Origin: Microbacterium sp. ProA8
Lineage (GTDB): Bacteria > Actinomycetota > Actinomycetes > Actinomycetales > Microbacteriaceae
Assembly: GCF_039905635.1 (NCBI RefSeq)
Contig: NZ_CP157000.1
Span: 558,001 to 622,000, forward strand
DNA length: 64,000 bases
Reading direction: 5' to 3'
Within the stretch, counting starts at the first letter, position 1. Every line of letters begins with the position of its first letter. Both the position numbers and the translations under genes were made by a program. The notes below the pieces were generated by a model. That model made no database searches. It saw only the letters and a program-made list of their open reading frames with translations, and was not told where the DNA came from. Shown piece after piece: positions 22,483 to 30,694 of this stretch.

Positions 22483-24306
22483 ATGTGGCTGCGGCGCCCG
22501 TCCCTCGTGGAAGCCGTCGTCGGCGTGCTGTGCGGCATCCCGGTCGGGGCGTTCTTCCTGCCGACCACGTTCTGGGCGTTGCCCATCGCGGTAGCGACGG
22601 CGGCGCTGATCACGGTGCTGCCTCAGCGGCCGCTGACAGCCGGCGTCGTGCTCTCGATGTTCTTCCTGCTCCTCGATCTGACCGGCCTGACCTCCGATGG
22701 CGGTCCCTACCTCGCACCGTTTCTCATCGGGGTCTACTACCTCGGGCGTTACGCTCCACTCTGGCGTGGTGTGCTCGTCGCCCTCACATTTCCGATCGCC
22801 TCGATGGAGGCGTGGAATCAGAGCACGGTGGCTTTCGCGCTCGTCTTCACGGGATCCGTCTTCGCATACGGCCGGGTGGTGCACTCCCGCGCCGAGAGTG
22901 CGCATCGCGCGCAGGCGTCTGCCGCAGAGCTGCAGGCCACGGATGCGACGGCCGTGGCTGCGCGGATCGTCGCTGACGAGCGCGCCCGGCTCGGCGGACA
23001 GTCGCTCGGACTGCTCCGGGCCGCAGTGGAAGGCATGAGGTCGGATGCTGTCGCCGCGCGCATCGAGCTGGACCCGGCGCTTATCGAGTCGGTGAGCAGG
23101 CGGGGCAGGCAGGCCGTCACCGAGTTGCGCTGGCTGCTGGGCATCTTGCGGTCGGAGCCGAACCTCGAGCACTCAAGCGAGCCGCCCGACGCCCGTATTC
23201 GCACCATCGACATCGTGCTCGCGGCGGTGCTGATCCTCGGAGGAGTCCTGGAACGGGCGTTTGCGGTGTGGCAACCGCCGAGTCCCCTCTCATGGGCCCT
23301 TGCCATCGTGCTGCCGGCCTGCGTGCTCGTCAGGCGTCGCTTCGTCACCATCGCGTGCATCGTGGCGACGGCTGGCGTCGTCTCGGGCCTGCTGGCCGGG
23401 GTGCTGCCGGGCCTCTCGAGTCTGCTCTGCATCGTGCTGCTGGCCTGGTCGGTCGGGACGGCGGGGCTGCCCTTGCTCTGGCTGATCTTCGCGGCGCTCG
23501 CCGCCGCGTCAGCCGGATGGTTCGACCTCCACGAACCGGGCAACGGCCTCTTCTGCCTCGCGGTGATCGCGCTGCCGGCGTTCGCGGGGCTCGAGTGGTC
23601 GGCGCAGGACCGGGCCGCCCGGGCCGCGTCTGCTGAAGCCGACCGGCTCCGCGCGGATCTGGAGGCGCGGGTCGAAGCAACCCGCCGCGAGGAGCGCCTC
23701 CGGATCGCTCGCGAACTGCACGATGTCGCGAGCCATTCGGTCGGCGTCATGGTGATGCAGGCTTCGGCCGCGTCCGCGCTGCGCGAGCGCGATCCGGCGG
23801 CCGCGAGGGATGCCCTGAAGACCGTGGGCGATACCGCTGAGCACACCATCAAAGAACTCGAGGTGATGTTCGATCTCCTCGACTCCGGCGCGATCGGCGC
23901 CCCTGGTCTGGCCAGAGCCACTCGTGAGCCGCTGCAAAGACTGGTGGACCGGATGCGCAAGACAGGACTGGAGATCTCGCTCCAGCAGACGCCGGTGCCC
24001 CCGAACCTCGACGACGTCGTCTATCGGATCGTGCAGGAGAGTCTCACGAACATCGTGCGGCATTCCAACGGACGCAACGTGCGGATCGGCGTGGAGTGGT
24101 CGGGCGACGAGGTGCGTGTGGGCGTCAGGGATGACGGCGTACGTCGCGCAGATCCGCCCTCTCGGAGTTCCGAGACCACGGGCTTCGGGCTCATCGGGCT
24201 CGACGAGCGTGTGGGAGGCGTGGGCGGAACTTTCCGAGCCGGGTGGACAGATGAGGGGTTCCTCGTCGAAGCGGTGCTCTCGGCCGACGCTGTCGCGAGG
24301 CTCTGA
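22483..24306 (+). CDS. sensor histidine kinase (NarL-partner type) with tandem sensor/DHp halves
   Basis: 607-residue kinase. The first half has about five membrane spans and then a soluble stretch (about 145-226) ending in VTELRWLLGILR, the typical end of a HisKA_3 dimerisation domain, but without a phosphoacceptor His or an ATPase domain. A second group of membrane spans (about 240-375) is followed by a normal HisKA_3 domain (IARELHDVASHSVGVM, phosphoacceptor His413) and HATPase domain (QESLTNIVRHS N-box, GVRDDG, GFGLIGLDERV). The stop overlaps the regulator start (TGATG), so the two are co-translated. Ligand unknown. The layout suggests duplication and decay of the first kinase half. Confidence 0.9.
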   Translation: MWLRRPSLVEAVVGVLCGIPVGAFFLPTTFWALPIAVATAALITVLPQRPLTAGVVLSMFFLLLDLTGLTSDGGPYLAPFLIGVYYLGRYAPLWRGVLVALTFPIASMEAWNQSTVAFALVFTGSVFAYGRVVHSRAESAHRAQASAAELQATDATAVAARIVADERARLGGQSLGLLRAAVEGMRSDAVAARIELDPALIESVSRRGRQAVTELRWLLGILRSEPNLEHSSEPPDARIRTIDIVLAAVLILGGVLERAFAVWQPPSPLSWALAIVLPACVLVRRRFVTIACIVATAGVVSGLLAGVLPGLSSLLCIVLLAWSVGTAGLPLLWLIFAALAAASAGWFDLHEPGNGLFCLAVIALPAFAGLEWSAQDRAARAASAEADRLRADLEARVEATRREERLRIARELHDVASHSVGVMVMQASAASALRERDPAAARDALKTVGDTAEHTIKELEVMFDLLDSGAIGAPGLARATREPLQRLVDRMRKTGLEISLQQTPVPPNLDDVVYRIVQESLTNIVRHSNGRNVRIGVEWSGDEVRVGVRDDGVRRADPPSRSSETTGFGLIGLDERVGGVGGTFRAGWTDEGFLVEAVLSADAVARL

Positions 24307-25004
24307 TGGCAGAATCTCCGATCCGCGTGCTGATCGCGGACGATCAGCACCTCATCCGTGGCGGATTGCGGGCCATCATCGACACGGAACCCGACATGCG
24401 GGTCGTCGGCGAGGCCTCCGACGGCGCGTCGGCCGCGCGCGAGGCGGTTGCCACTCGTGCCGACGTAGTCCTGATGGACGTGCAGATGCCGGGCACCGAC
24501 GGCATCGAGGGGGCCCGGCGGGTCATCGACGCCCGGCCCGAGGCGCGCGTCCTGATGCTCACGATGTTCGATCTCGACGAATACGTCCTCGGCGCGCTGC
24601 GCGCCGGGGCCAGCGGGTTCCTCCTGAAGACGACGCCGCCGGCCGATCTCACCGCCGCCATCCGGGCGTGCCTGAGCGGAGCGATGCTCTTCGCCCCGTC
24701 GGTCACACGGCGGCTCGTCGAGTCGTACGTGAGTCAGCCACCGCCCGTCGATGGCGTGCCCGACCGACTCGCCGGCCTGACGCCGCGGGAGCTCGATGTG
24801 TTCGAGGCGATCGCGCGGGGTCTGTCCAACAGCGAGATCGGCGCTCAGCTCTTCATGGGTGAGGCGACCGTCAAGACCCACATCACGCGCATCCTGGCGA
24901 AACTCGGCTTGCGCGACCGGGTGCAGGCGGTGGTGCTCGCGTACGACTGCGGTCTCATGCGGCCGACGGTCGTCCACAGGGACGACTCGCCCCCCGGTCG
25001 TTGA
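24306..25004 (+). CDS. response regulator, NarL/LuxR type
   Basis: 232 residues: a receiver domain (DDQH near the N-terminus, phosphoacceptor Asp in VLMDVQMPG, Lys in FLLKTTPP) followed by a LuxR-type helix-turn-helix (LTPRELDVFEAIARGLSNSE, then ATVKTHITRIL). It is the partner of the overlapping kinase and presumably a DNA-binding activator once phosphorylated. Its last codons form the left arm of a long inverted repeat that extends into the downstream region. Confidence 0.92.
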   Translation: MAESPIRVLIADDQHLIRGGLRAIIDTEPDMRVVGEASDGASAAREAVATRADVVLMDVQMPGTDGIEGARRVIDARPEARVLMLTMFDLDEYVLGALRAGASGFLLKTTPPADLTAAIRACLSGAMLFAPSVTRRLVESYVSQPPPVDGVPDRLAGLTPRELDVFEAIARGLSNSEIGAQLFMGEATVKTHITRILAKLGLRDRVQAVVLAYDCGLMRPTVVHRDDSPPGR

Positions 25005-25090
25005 GCGAACCGAAGACGGGGCGAAGTCCACCCCTACCCGTCTGTGTCTTCGTCCCGGTCACACTGCGGTGAGCATCGCTCAACGACCGG
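24993..25090. repeat. 15-bp inverted repeat with inner complementary arms
   Basis: CCGGTCGTTGAGCGA (24993-25007) and TCGCTCAACGACCGG (25076-25090) are perfect complements 68 bases apart, the left one covering the response-regulator stop codon. Inside lie further pairs, CGAAGAC (25010-25016) with GTCTTCG (25046-25052), and GACGGG with CCCGTC (25037-25042). The transcript could fold into a long branched structure serving as a terminator or attenuator. A small mobile-element remnant is another reading. Confidence 0.6.
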
Positions 25091-25255
25091 AGCGTCAGAC
25101 CGAAGTCGGACGCCAGGCTACGACTTTGCGAGATCCGATGGGGACTTCCGGTGCGCGAGGCGCCGCGTCTCGTGGGATGTGCGACCCCGGCGGAAGCGGG
25201 CATGGTGGCCTTCGCACCGACGGTGCACCGCAAACTACGTGGAAGGTGGCAAATC

Positions 25256-25945
25256 ATGCGACGTCTTGATGTGGCGCTGCGCTGGCTGGGAGCGATCGGG
25301 ATCACGCTCGCCCCGCTCGGTCTCTTCGTGCTCCCGGGGCTGCTGCACCCGGAACCGTACGAGACCGCCGAGGACCAATTCACAGCGATCGCCGAAGGCA
25401 CGGGGGGTGAGTACCTGGCACTGGGCCTGCAGATCTTCGGCTCGGCCATCCTCATGGCGGCCGCGCTGGGAATCGGCGGCTGCACGATCGCACGTGGTCG
25501 GGGACGAACACTCGGCGCGATCGGCCTGATCACCGGAATGGTCACGGCGGTCGTCCTCCTGGTGGTGCTGGGATACGAGCTCGCCATGATGACCGTTCTG
25601 ATCTCCGCGGCCGACACGGACGCGGCGGTCTCGCAGGTGGTCAGCCTCTCGGCAAGCCCGTGGTTCGGGGTCCCGCTGCTCGTCGGCCTCGTCGGCTTCT
25701 TCCTCACCCTTCCGCTCCTGGTGTTCGCACTGTGGCGCAGCCGGATCGTGCCGATCGTCGTTCCACTGCTGTTCGCGCTGCCCGTCTTGGTCGGCTTCGT
25801 GCCGCTCCCGGTGGACACGACCGTGCTCGGGGGGGTGACGATGCTGATCCCGTGCCTCTGGGCGAGCGTGCAGCTCGTCCGCGGCGCCGTCACCGACGCG
25901 AGCGCGGATGCCGCGACGGCCGAGACAGCTCGGGTTGCCGGCTGA
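25256..25945 (+). CDS. hypothetical multi-span membrane protein
   Basis: 229-residue protein with about six hydrophobic segments (the first is WLGAIGITLAPLGLFVLPGL) and no recognised domain. An extracytoplasmic loop after the first span (HPEPYETAEDQFTAIAEGTG) carries several acidic residues. ATG 25256 follows GGAAGG. It lies downstream of the two-component pair after a structured 251-base gap and is closed by a strong bidirectional terminator. It could be a target of that pair; function unknown. Confidence 0.7.
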   Translation: MRRLDVALRWLGAIGITLAPLGLFVLPGLLHPEPYETAEDQFTAIAEGTGGEYLALGLQIFGSAILMAAALGIGGCTIARGRGRTLGAIGLITGMVTAVVLLVVLGYELAMMTVLISAADTDAAVSQVVSLSASPWFGVPLLVGLVGFFLTLPLLVFALWRSRIVPIVVPLLFALPVLVGFVPLPVDTTVLGGVTMLIPCLWASVQLVRGAVTDASADAATAETARVAG

Positions 25946-25954
25946 GCCCAGTAT

Positions 25955-25989
25955 GCGAAAACGCCCCGGGTGCCCCGGGGTGTTTTCGC
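25955..25989. terminator. bidirectional terminator, 16-bp stem
   Basis: GCGAAAACGCCCCGGG (25955-25970) pairs with the segment ending GTGTTTTCGC (to 25989), with one G-U pair. The A- and T-rich stem ends supply U-tracts in both directions. It separates the convergent membrane protein and DedA genes. Confidence 0.8.
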
Positions 25990-26000
25990 GCTTACACGCG

Positions 26001-26681
26001 TCACACCGCGCCGGGACGCGCCGCCGAGGTGACCTGCGGGCTTTCGCTGTCGGGCAGTACCGCGCCGACCGGACGCGCCTCACGGTTGACGAGGCGGCGG
26101 ATGACGGCATCCACCACCGCTCCTATCGCCGCGGCGATCACGATCGCGAGCACGATGGCCAGCAGCGGCTGGTCGTGCAGCCACTGCCCGGCGACGATCC
26201 CGAAGACCGCCGAGTATGCCGCCCAGGTGATGCCGGCGGCGATCGACAGAGGCAGGAACCGGCGAAGCGGGTAGCCCGTCGCGCCGGCGGTCATGTTCAC
26301 CGCGATCCGGCCGACCGGGATGTAGCGCGCGGTGAAGATGAGGAGCGCACCGCGGCGGTCCAGCCCGCGGCGGGCCCACTCGACCGCGCTGGTGACGCGG
26401 CTCGTGCGCATCCACCGGAAGCGGTCCGTGCCCAGTACCCGGCCGAGCTGATACGCGATGTTGTCGCCGATGATGGCGCCTGCGGCAGCCACGCCGATGA
26501 GCAGCAGCAGGTTCGGCTGGCCCGTGACCACCGACACCGTGGCGGCGCCGACCACGACCGTCTCGCTCGGGATCGGCGGGAAGAACCCGTCGATCACGCA
26601 CACGGCGAGCACGATCAGATACACCCACGGCGATGCCGCGAGGTCGGTCACGAGGGTCGTCAGCAGTCCGAGGAGGTCCAT
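26001..26681 (-). CDS. DedA-family membrane protein
   Basis: 226-residue DedA/SNARE-associated (VTT domain) protein with four to five membrane segments. Family marks are the reentrant-loop stretch DGFFPPIPSETVV and the conserved ARYIPVGRIAVNMTAG, with the essential Arg residues. The family includes undecaprenyl-phosphate and phospholipid scramblases or flippases in the plasma membrane. ATG 26681 lies seven bases after TAGCGT, so the message may be leaderless. A C-terminal tail of about 30 residues is charged and variable. Confidence 0.9.
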   Translation of the reverse strand: MDLLGLLTTLVTDLAASPWVYLIVLAVCVIDGFFPPIPSETVVVGAATVSVVTGQPNLLLLIGVAAAGAIIGDNIAYQLGRVLGTDRFRWMRTSRVTSAVEWARRGLDRRGALLIFTARYIPVGRIAVNMTAGATGYPLRRFLPLSIAAGITWAAYSAVFGIVAGQWLHDQPLLAIVLAIVIAAAIGAVVDAVIRRLVNREARPVGAVLPDSESPQVTSAARPGAV

Positions 26682-26777
26682 GCCTGCGACGCTACGAATG
26701 GGGAGATGCCCCCACAGCCGACCGAAGGTTGGACTGCACCTTACTTTCGTCAGTCCCGCAGCATGGGGCTGCGTTCC

Positions 26778-26783
26778 TACGAT
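26778..26783 (+). promoter_or_regulatory. -10 hexamer of a leaderless gene
   Basis: TACGAT is followed by six G residues and ATG 26790. The G-run is too close to the ATG to act as a Shine-Dalgarno sequence, which favours a leaderless start for the second kinase. Confidence 0.5.
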
Positions 26784-26789
26784 GGGGGG

Positions 26790-28193
26790 ATGCTCCCTGC
26801 CGGTCGTTCCCTGCGAGGGTCGTGGCCGACGCCGGTCGGGGTCGTGCTCCTCGTCCTCGCGACGTCGATCGCTCTGCCGCTGGCGCGGTGGGGTGATTCA
26901 GTGCTGGTACTCGCGCTGATCCCGGCAGCGATCGCCGGCTACCTGGCCGGACGCCACATGGCCGGGCTCGTGCCGGCCGTGGTCACCTTCTCCGTCGTGC
27001 TGACGGTTTCACTCCCGGTCTCTTACGTGATGCCGGGCACCGCGCCCCTCGGCGACTGGATGGCGAGCGTGCTCATCGCCCTGCTCATCGTCGTTGCTCC
27101 GTGGTGGTTCGGCAGGTACCGGATGCTGCGGGAGGAGCAGCGGGAATCGGATGCCGCGATCCTGGCAGAACGCGCACAGGCCGACGAACGCGCGCGCATC
27201 GCGGACGACCTCCACGACACGATCGGCCACGAGCTGGCATTGATCGCGGTGCAAGCCGGCGCTCTGGAGCTCGGGCGTGAGCTCAGCACCGAGCAGCGTG
27301 AGCAGTTCCGCGCGCTGCGCGAGGCCGCCGTCCGAGCGAGCGACCGTCTGCGCGACGTGGTGCGCGTGACGCGGCCCGGGGACGGTCCGAGTCGACTCGA
27401 CCCCGTCGGCGGCGAGGGCATCGATGCGCTCGTGGCCGGGGCGAAGGATGCGGGCATGAGCGTCCAAGCGGAGATCGACCATGCGCTCCTGGCAGCCGCG
27501 GACCCGTTGATCGCGGAACTGGCGGTGCGGACCGTCCGCGAGGGCCTCACGAACGCGGCCAGGCACGCGCCCGGCGCCGCTGTCGGGATCCATGTCGGGC
27601 GGTCCGACGCCGACGGTCTCGCGGCGTCGATCCGGTCCGCGGCATCCACCGAGACCGGTGCGCAGGGCAGCGGTCACGGCATCCCGAGCCTCCGTCGTCG
27701 CGCCGAGCTCCTCGGCGGGTCGATCGACGCGGACCCGACACCCGGCGGCGGCTTCGAACTGCGACTGCGGGCGCCGTTGCGCGCCGAGACGGTCGCGCAT
27801 GGATCATTGGATGCCGCGGAACCGGCTCTGCGCACCAACGCACGTGCTGCCCGCCGCCGGGTGTGGCAGGCGACGATCGTCCCGGCGGTGATCCTGGGGC
27901 TCGCCCTGGTCGGCTTCGCGGTCGTGCAGGCGATCACGTTCGCGCAGACCGCGGTCACGTCCGAGGTGTACGAGAGCATCGAGCTGGGCGCGACCCGGGC
28001 GGCGCTCGCACCGCTTCTGCCCGCGGGCACCCCCGGTCCGGTGCCGATCGTCGCCGAGCCGCCGTCGCCCGACGGATCGGAGTGCGAGTACTTCGCCGCC
28101 CGCGACGGTTGGCTGCACTTCACCGATGCGACGTATCGCCTGTGCTTCGATCAAGGAGTGCTCGTCGAGAAGACCCTGTTGGAGGCCCAGTGA
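26790..28193 (+). CDS. sensor histidine kinase with C-terminal membrane span and extracytoplasmic domain
   Basis: 467 residues. Four to five N-terminal spans (about 15-105) are followed by a HisKA_3 domain (IADDLHDTIGHELALIAVQA, phosphoacceptor His142) and an HATPase domain with the N-box REGLTNAARHA and a glycine box GSGHGIPSLRRR. The usual DxGxG G1 box is not visible: that place reads LAASIRSAAS. Unusually the chain continues past the ATPase into another membrane span (about 362-384) and an exported domain of about 80 residues with two Cys (432 and 452), whose ESIELGATRAALAPLL opening recalls BamE/SmpA-type folds. ATG 26790 is probably leaderless; ATG 26763 is an alternative. Overlaps its regulator by four bases. 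Confidence 0.85.
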   Translation: MLPAGRSLRGSWPTPVGVVLLVLATSIALPLARWGDSVLVLALIPAAIAGYLAGRHMAGLVPAVVTFSVVLTVSLPVSYVMPGTAPLGDWMASVLIALLIVVAPWWFGRYRMLREEQRESDAAILAERAQADERARIADDLHDTIGHELALIAVQAGALELGRELSTEQREQFRALREAAVRASDRLRDVVRVTRPGDGPSRLDPVGGEGIDALVAGAKDAGMSVQAEIDHALLAAADPLIAELAVRTVREGLTNAARHAPGAAVGIHVGRSDADGLAASIRSAASTETGAQGSGHGIPSLRRRAELLGGSIDADPTPGGGFELRLRAPLRAETVAHGSLDAAEPALRTNARAARRRVWQATIVPAVILGLALVGFAVVQAITFAQTAVTSEVYESIELGATRAALAPLLPAGTPGPVPIVAEPPSPDGSECEYFAARDGWLHFTDATYRLCFDQGVLVEKTLLEAQ

Positions 28194-28846
28194 TCCGGGT
28201 GCTCATCGCCGACGACGAAGCCATGATGAGGGCCGGCGTGCGCTCGATCCTCGAGTCCGACCCCGAGATCGAGGTGGTGTTCGAGGCCGCGAACGGCCGC
28301 GAAGCGATCGACGGCACCCAGCGTCACCGGCCGGATGTGGCCGTACTCGATATCCGGATGCCGGTGCTCGACGGCCTGAGCGCGGCCACCGAGATCGTGG
28401 CCACGGTGCCGGGCACCCGGATCGTGATGCTGACGACCTTCGGCGAGGACGACTACATCGAGCGAGCACTCGGCGGGGGCGCACTGGGGTTCTTGCTGAA
28501 GGCCGCCGATCCGCGCGAACTGATCGCGGGCGTTCGCGCGGTCTCAGAGGGCGGCGCGTACCTCTCTCCGGACATCGCGCGCCGGGTCATCGCGCCGTAC
28601 CGCGAGGGAGACCGCGCGCGCACCGTCGAGGCCCGGGACGCGGCGGCAGCCCTGACCGACCGTGAACGGGAGGTGCTCGCGCTGCTCGGCGCCGGAGCCT
28701 CGAACGCCGAGATCGGCATGCGGCTGCACCTCGTCGAGGGCACCGTCAAGGGCTACGTCAGCGCCATCCTCGCGAAGCTCGGCGTGCGGAACCGCGTCGA
28801 AGCCGCCGTGCTGGCATACCGGGCGGGCATCGTCGCGGCCGAATGA
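28190..28846 (+). CDS. response regulator, NarL/LuxR type
   Basis: 218 residues. Receiver domain with DDEAM, phosphoacceptor Asp in VLDIRMPVLDG and Lys in FLLKAADP; C-terminal LuxR helix-turn-helix (LTDREREVLALLGAGASNAE, GTVKGYVSAIL). GTG 28190 overlaps the kinase stop (GTGA) and follows GGAGG at ideal distance. It is the cognate regulator of the unusual kinase. Targets unknown. Confidence 0.92.
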   Translation: MIRVLIADDEAMMRAGVRSILESDPEIEVVFEAANGREAIDGTQRHRPDVAVLDIRMPVLDGLSAATEIVATVPGTRIVMLTTFGEDDYIERALGGGALGFLLKAADPRELIAGVRAVSEGGAYLSPDIARRVIAPYREGDRARTVEARDAAAALTDREREVLALLGAGASNAEIGMRLHLVEGTVKGYVSAILAKLGVRNRVEAAVLAYRAGIVAAE

Positions 28847-28896
28847 GCAGGCATCCGCTGTCCAGCAGGTGGGATGCCGCGTGTCAGGATCGACCC

Positions 28897-29835
28897 ATGA
28901 GCACCCTCGTCAACGCAGACACGTTCGTTCGTGCGGAAACGCATCGGATGATGCACGACCTTCAGTCCAATGTCGGAGGCGTCAACCGCTTCCTGCACAA
29001 CCGGGAGCCCGCTGCGATCGACAGGCAGACCGTCATCCGCCTGAACCGTGACACGCTCTACAGCTTCGCGGTCGTGGACATCAGCGCCGGGGCGACGCTC
29101 ACGATTCCCGAGCACGGCGAGCGATACCTCTCGGCCATGGTGGTCAACGAGCACCACTACATCGATGCGGTCTTCCATGACGCCGGAGAGCACGAGCTTT
29201 CGCTCGAGCGGTTCGGAACCCCACACGTGGTGGTCGCCGTCCGAACCCTCGCCGACCCCAACGACCCCTCGGACCTCGCCGAGGTGCGCGCGATCCAGGA
29301 CGGGATCGGCTTGGAAGCCCGCTCCAGCCGGCCGTTCGAGATGCCGGACTACGACACCGAGACCTTCGATGAGACGCGCAACGCCCTGCTGGCGCTCGCC
29401 CGCAACCTCACCGGCTTCGACCGGATGTTCGGCGCCCGCGACGAGGTGGATCCCGTGCGGCATCTCATCGGCACGGCCGCCGGATGGGGAGGCCTGCCTT
29501 CCGCGGAGGCGAGCTACATCGGTGTCGACCCGCGGCTGCCGATCGGGCGGTACGAGCTGACGGTAGGGGATGTCCCGGCCGACGGGTTCTGGTCGATTTC
29601 GGTCTACAACGCCGCCGGCTTCTTCGAGCCGAATGAGCGCGGCGCGTACACGATCAACAACATCACCGGCGTGCGCAACGACGACGGCACCATCACCGTG
29701 CGCTTCGGCGACTACCCGGCCGACGTTCCCAACGCCCTCCCGATCACGGAGGGCTGGAACTACCTCGTGCGGCTCTACCGGCCGCGCCCCGAGATCCTCG
29801 ACGGGCAGTGGACCTTCCCCACGCTGAGCAGCTGA
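28897..29835 (+). CDS. DUF1254/DUF1214 domain protein
   Basis: 312-residue protein with an N-terminal DUF1254 part (INRLNRDTLYS-like segment RLNRDTLYSFAVVDIS, about 45-65) and a C-terminal DUF1214 part (GFWSISVYNAAGFF, about 230-243, and RLYRPRPEILDGQWTFP near the end). Proteins with this pair are widespread, often exported, and uncharacterised; this one has no signal peptide. CAGGAT six bases before the ATG could be a leaderless -10. No operon partner is evident. Confidence 0.8.
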   Translation: MSTLVNADTFVRAETHRMMHDLQSNVGGVNRFLHNREPAAIDRQTVIRLNRDTLYSFAVVDISAGATLTIPEHGERYLSAMVVNEHHYIDAVFHDAGEHELSLERFGTPHVVVAVRTLADPNDPSDLAEVRAIQDGIGLEARSSRPFEMPDYDTETFDETRNALLALARNLTGFDRMFGARDEVDPVRHLIGTAAGWGGLPSAEASYIGVDPRLPIGRYELTVGDVPADGFWSISVYNAAGFFEPNERGAYTINNITGVRNDDGTITVRFGDYPADVPNALPITEGWNYLVRLYRPRPEILDGQWTFPTLSS

Positions 29836-29931
29836 ACCTGGAGAACGCTCTCGAATCGGTGCGGATGATCGGGGCGGAGCGGTGAACTCGGCCCTGCCGC
29901 TGCGATCGAACCAGGGCTAGGCTTCGCCACT

Positions 29932-30639
29932 ATGGACATGCTCGGAGGCGACGAGATCGCCGCGGCCGACCTGACGGACTGGCGCAAGCTGGCTCAGGGA
30001 CTGCATGCCCGGTACCGGGTCGGCGACTTCACGAGCGGCGCACGTTTCCTCGTCGCGGTGGGTGAGGCGGGCGATGCCGTCGGCCACCACCCGCGCGTGT
30101 CGATGGGTGCGGGGTACGTCGATCTCAAGCTGGTCAGCGACGACGCCGTCTACCGCGACGGCGAGGGCACAGAACACGTCGTCGAATGGGTGACCCCGCA
30201 GGACGTGGAGCTGGCGCGACGGATCACCGATATCGCCGCCGATCACGCAGTCGCCGCGGACCCCGCCGCGGTCAGCCACATCGAACTGGGACTCGACACG
30301 GCACGTTCGGCGACCATCGCCCCTGTGTGGGCCGCCCTCCTCACCGGGAGCGCCGAGTCGCAGGGGCGCGGGTCGCCCAGCGACGAGATCCGAGACGCCA
30401 CAGCACGGGTTCCGAACCTGTGGTTCGGGGAAGCCGGCGAAGGTGAGACCACGCGTCAGCGCCTGCACATCGAGGTCTATGTCGCGCCGGAGGTGGCCGA
30501 GCAACGGATCGCGGACGCGATCGCGGCAGGCGGGACCGTCGTCGATGACAGCAACGCACCAGAGCTCACGGTGATCGCCGACCAGGACGGCAACACGGGA
30601 GTCGTGTGCGTCGACACGTCGGCCGTGAAGAGCGCATGA
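29932..30639 (+). CDS. pterin-4a-carbinolamine dehydratase-like/VOC fusion
   Basis: 235 residues in two domains. Residues 1 to about 100 match the pterin-4a-carbinolamine dehydratase fold: ADLTDWRKLAQGLHARYRVG, then FLVAVGEAGDAVGHHPRVSM with the His-His-Pro catalytic signature and a later Asp/His segment. Residues about 112-230 form a glyoxalase/VOC-type domain (HIELGLDTAR, then RLHIEVYVAPEVAEQR). The dehydratase recycles oxidised tetrahydropterin in other organisms; the partner domain may add a second metal-dependent activity. This two-domain layout is known in actinobacterial genomes but uncharacterised. No phenylalanine hydroxylase gene is nearby. Confidence 0.8.
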   Translation: MDMLGGDEIAAADLTDWRKLAQGLHARYRVGDFTSGARFLVAVGEAGDAVGHHPRVSMGAGYVDLKLVSDDAVYRDGEGTEHVVEWVTPQDVELARRITDIAADHAVAADPAAVSHIELGLDTARSATIAPVWAALLTGSAESQGRGSPSDEIRDATARVPNLWFGEAGEGETTRQRLHIEVYVAPEVAEQRIADAIAAGGTVVDDSNAPELTVIADQDGNTGVVCVDTSAVKSA

Positions 30640-30694
30640 ACGGCGAACGGTCCGGCACGGATCGGGCCGTGAACGCAGGTATGAAAGCCGCGCA

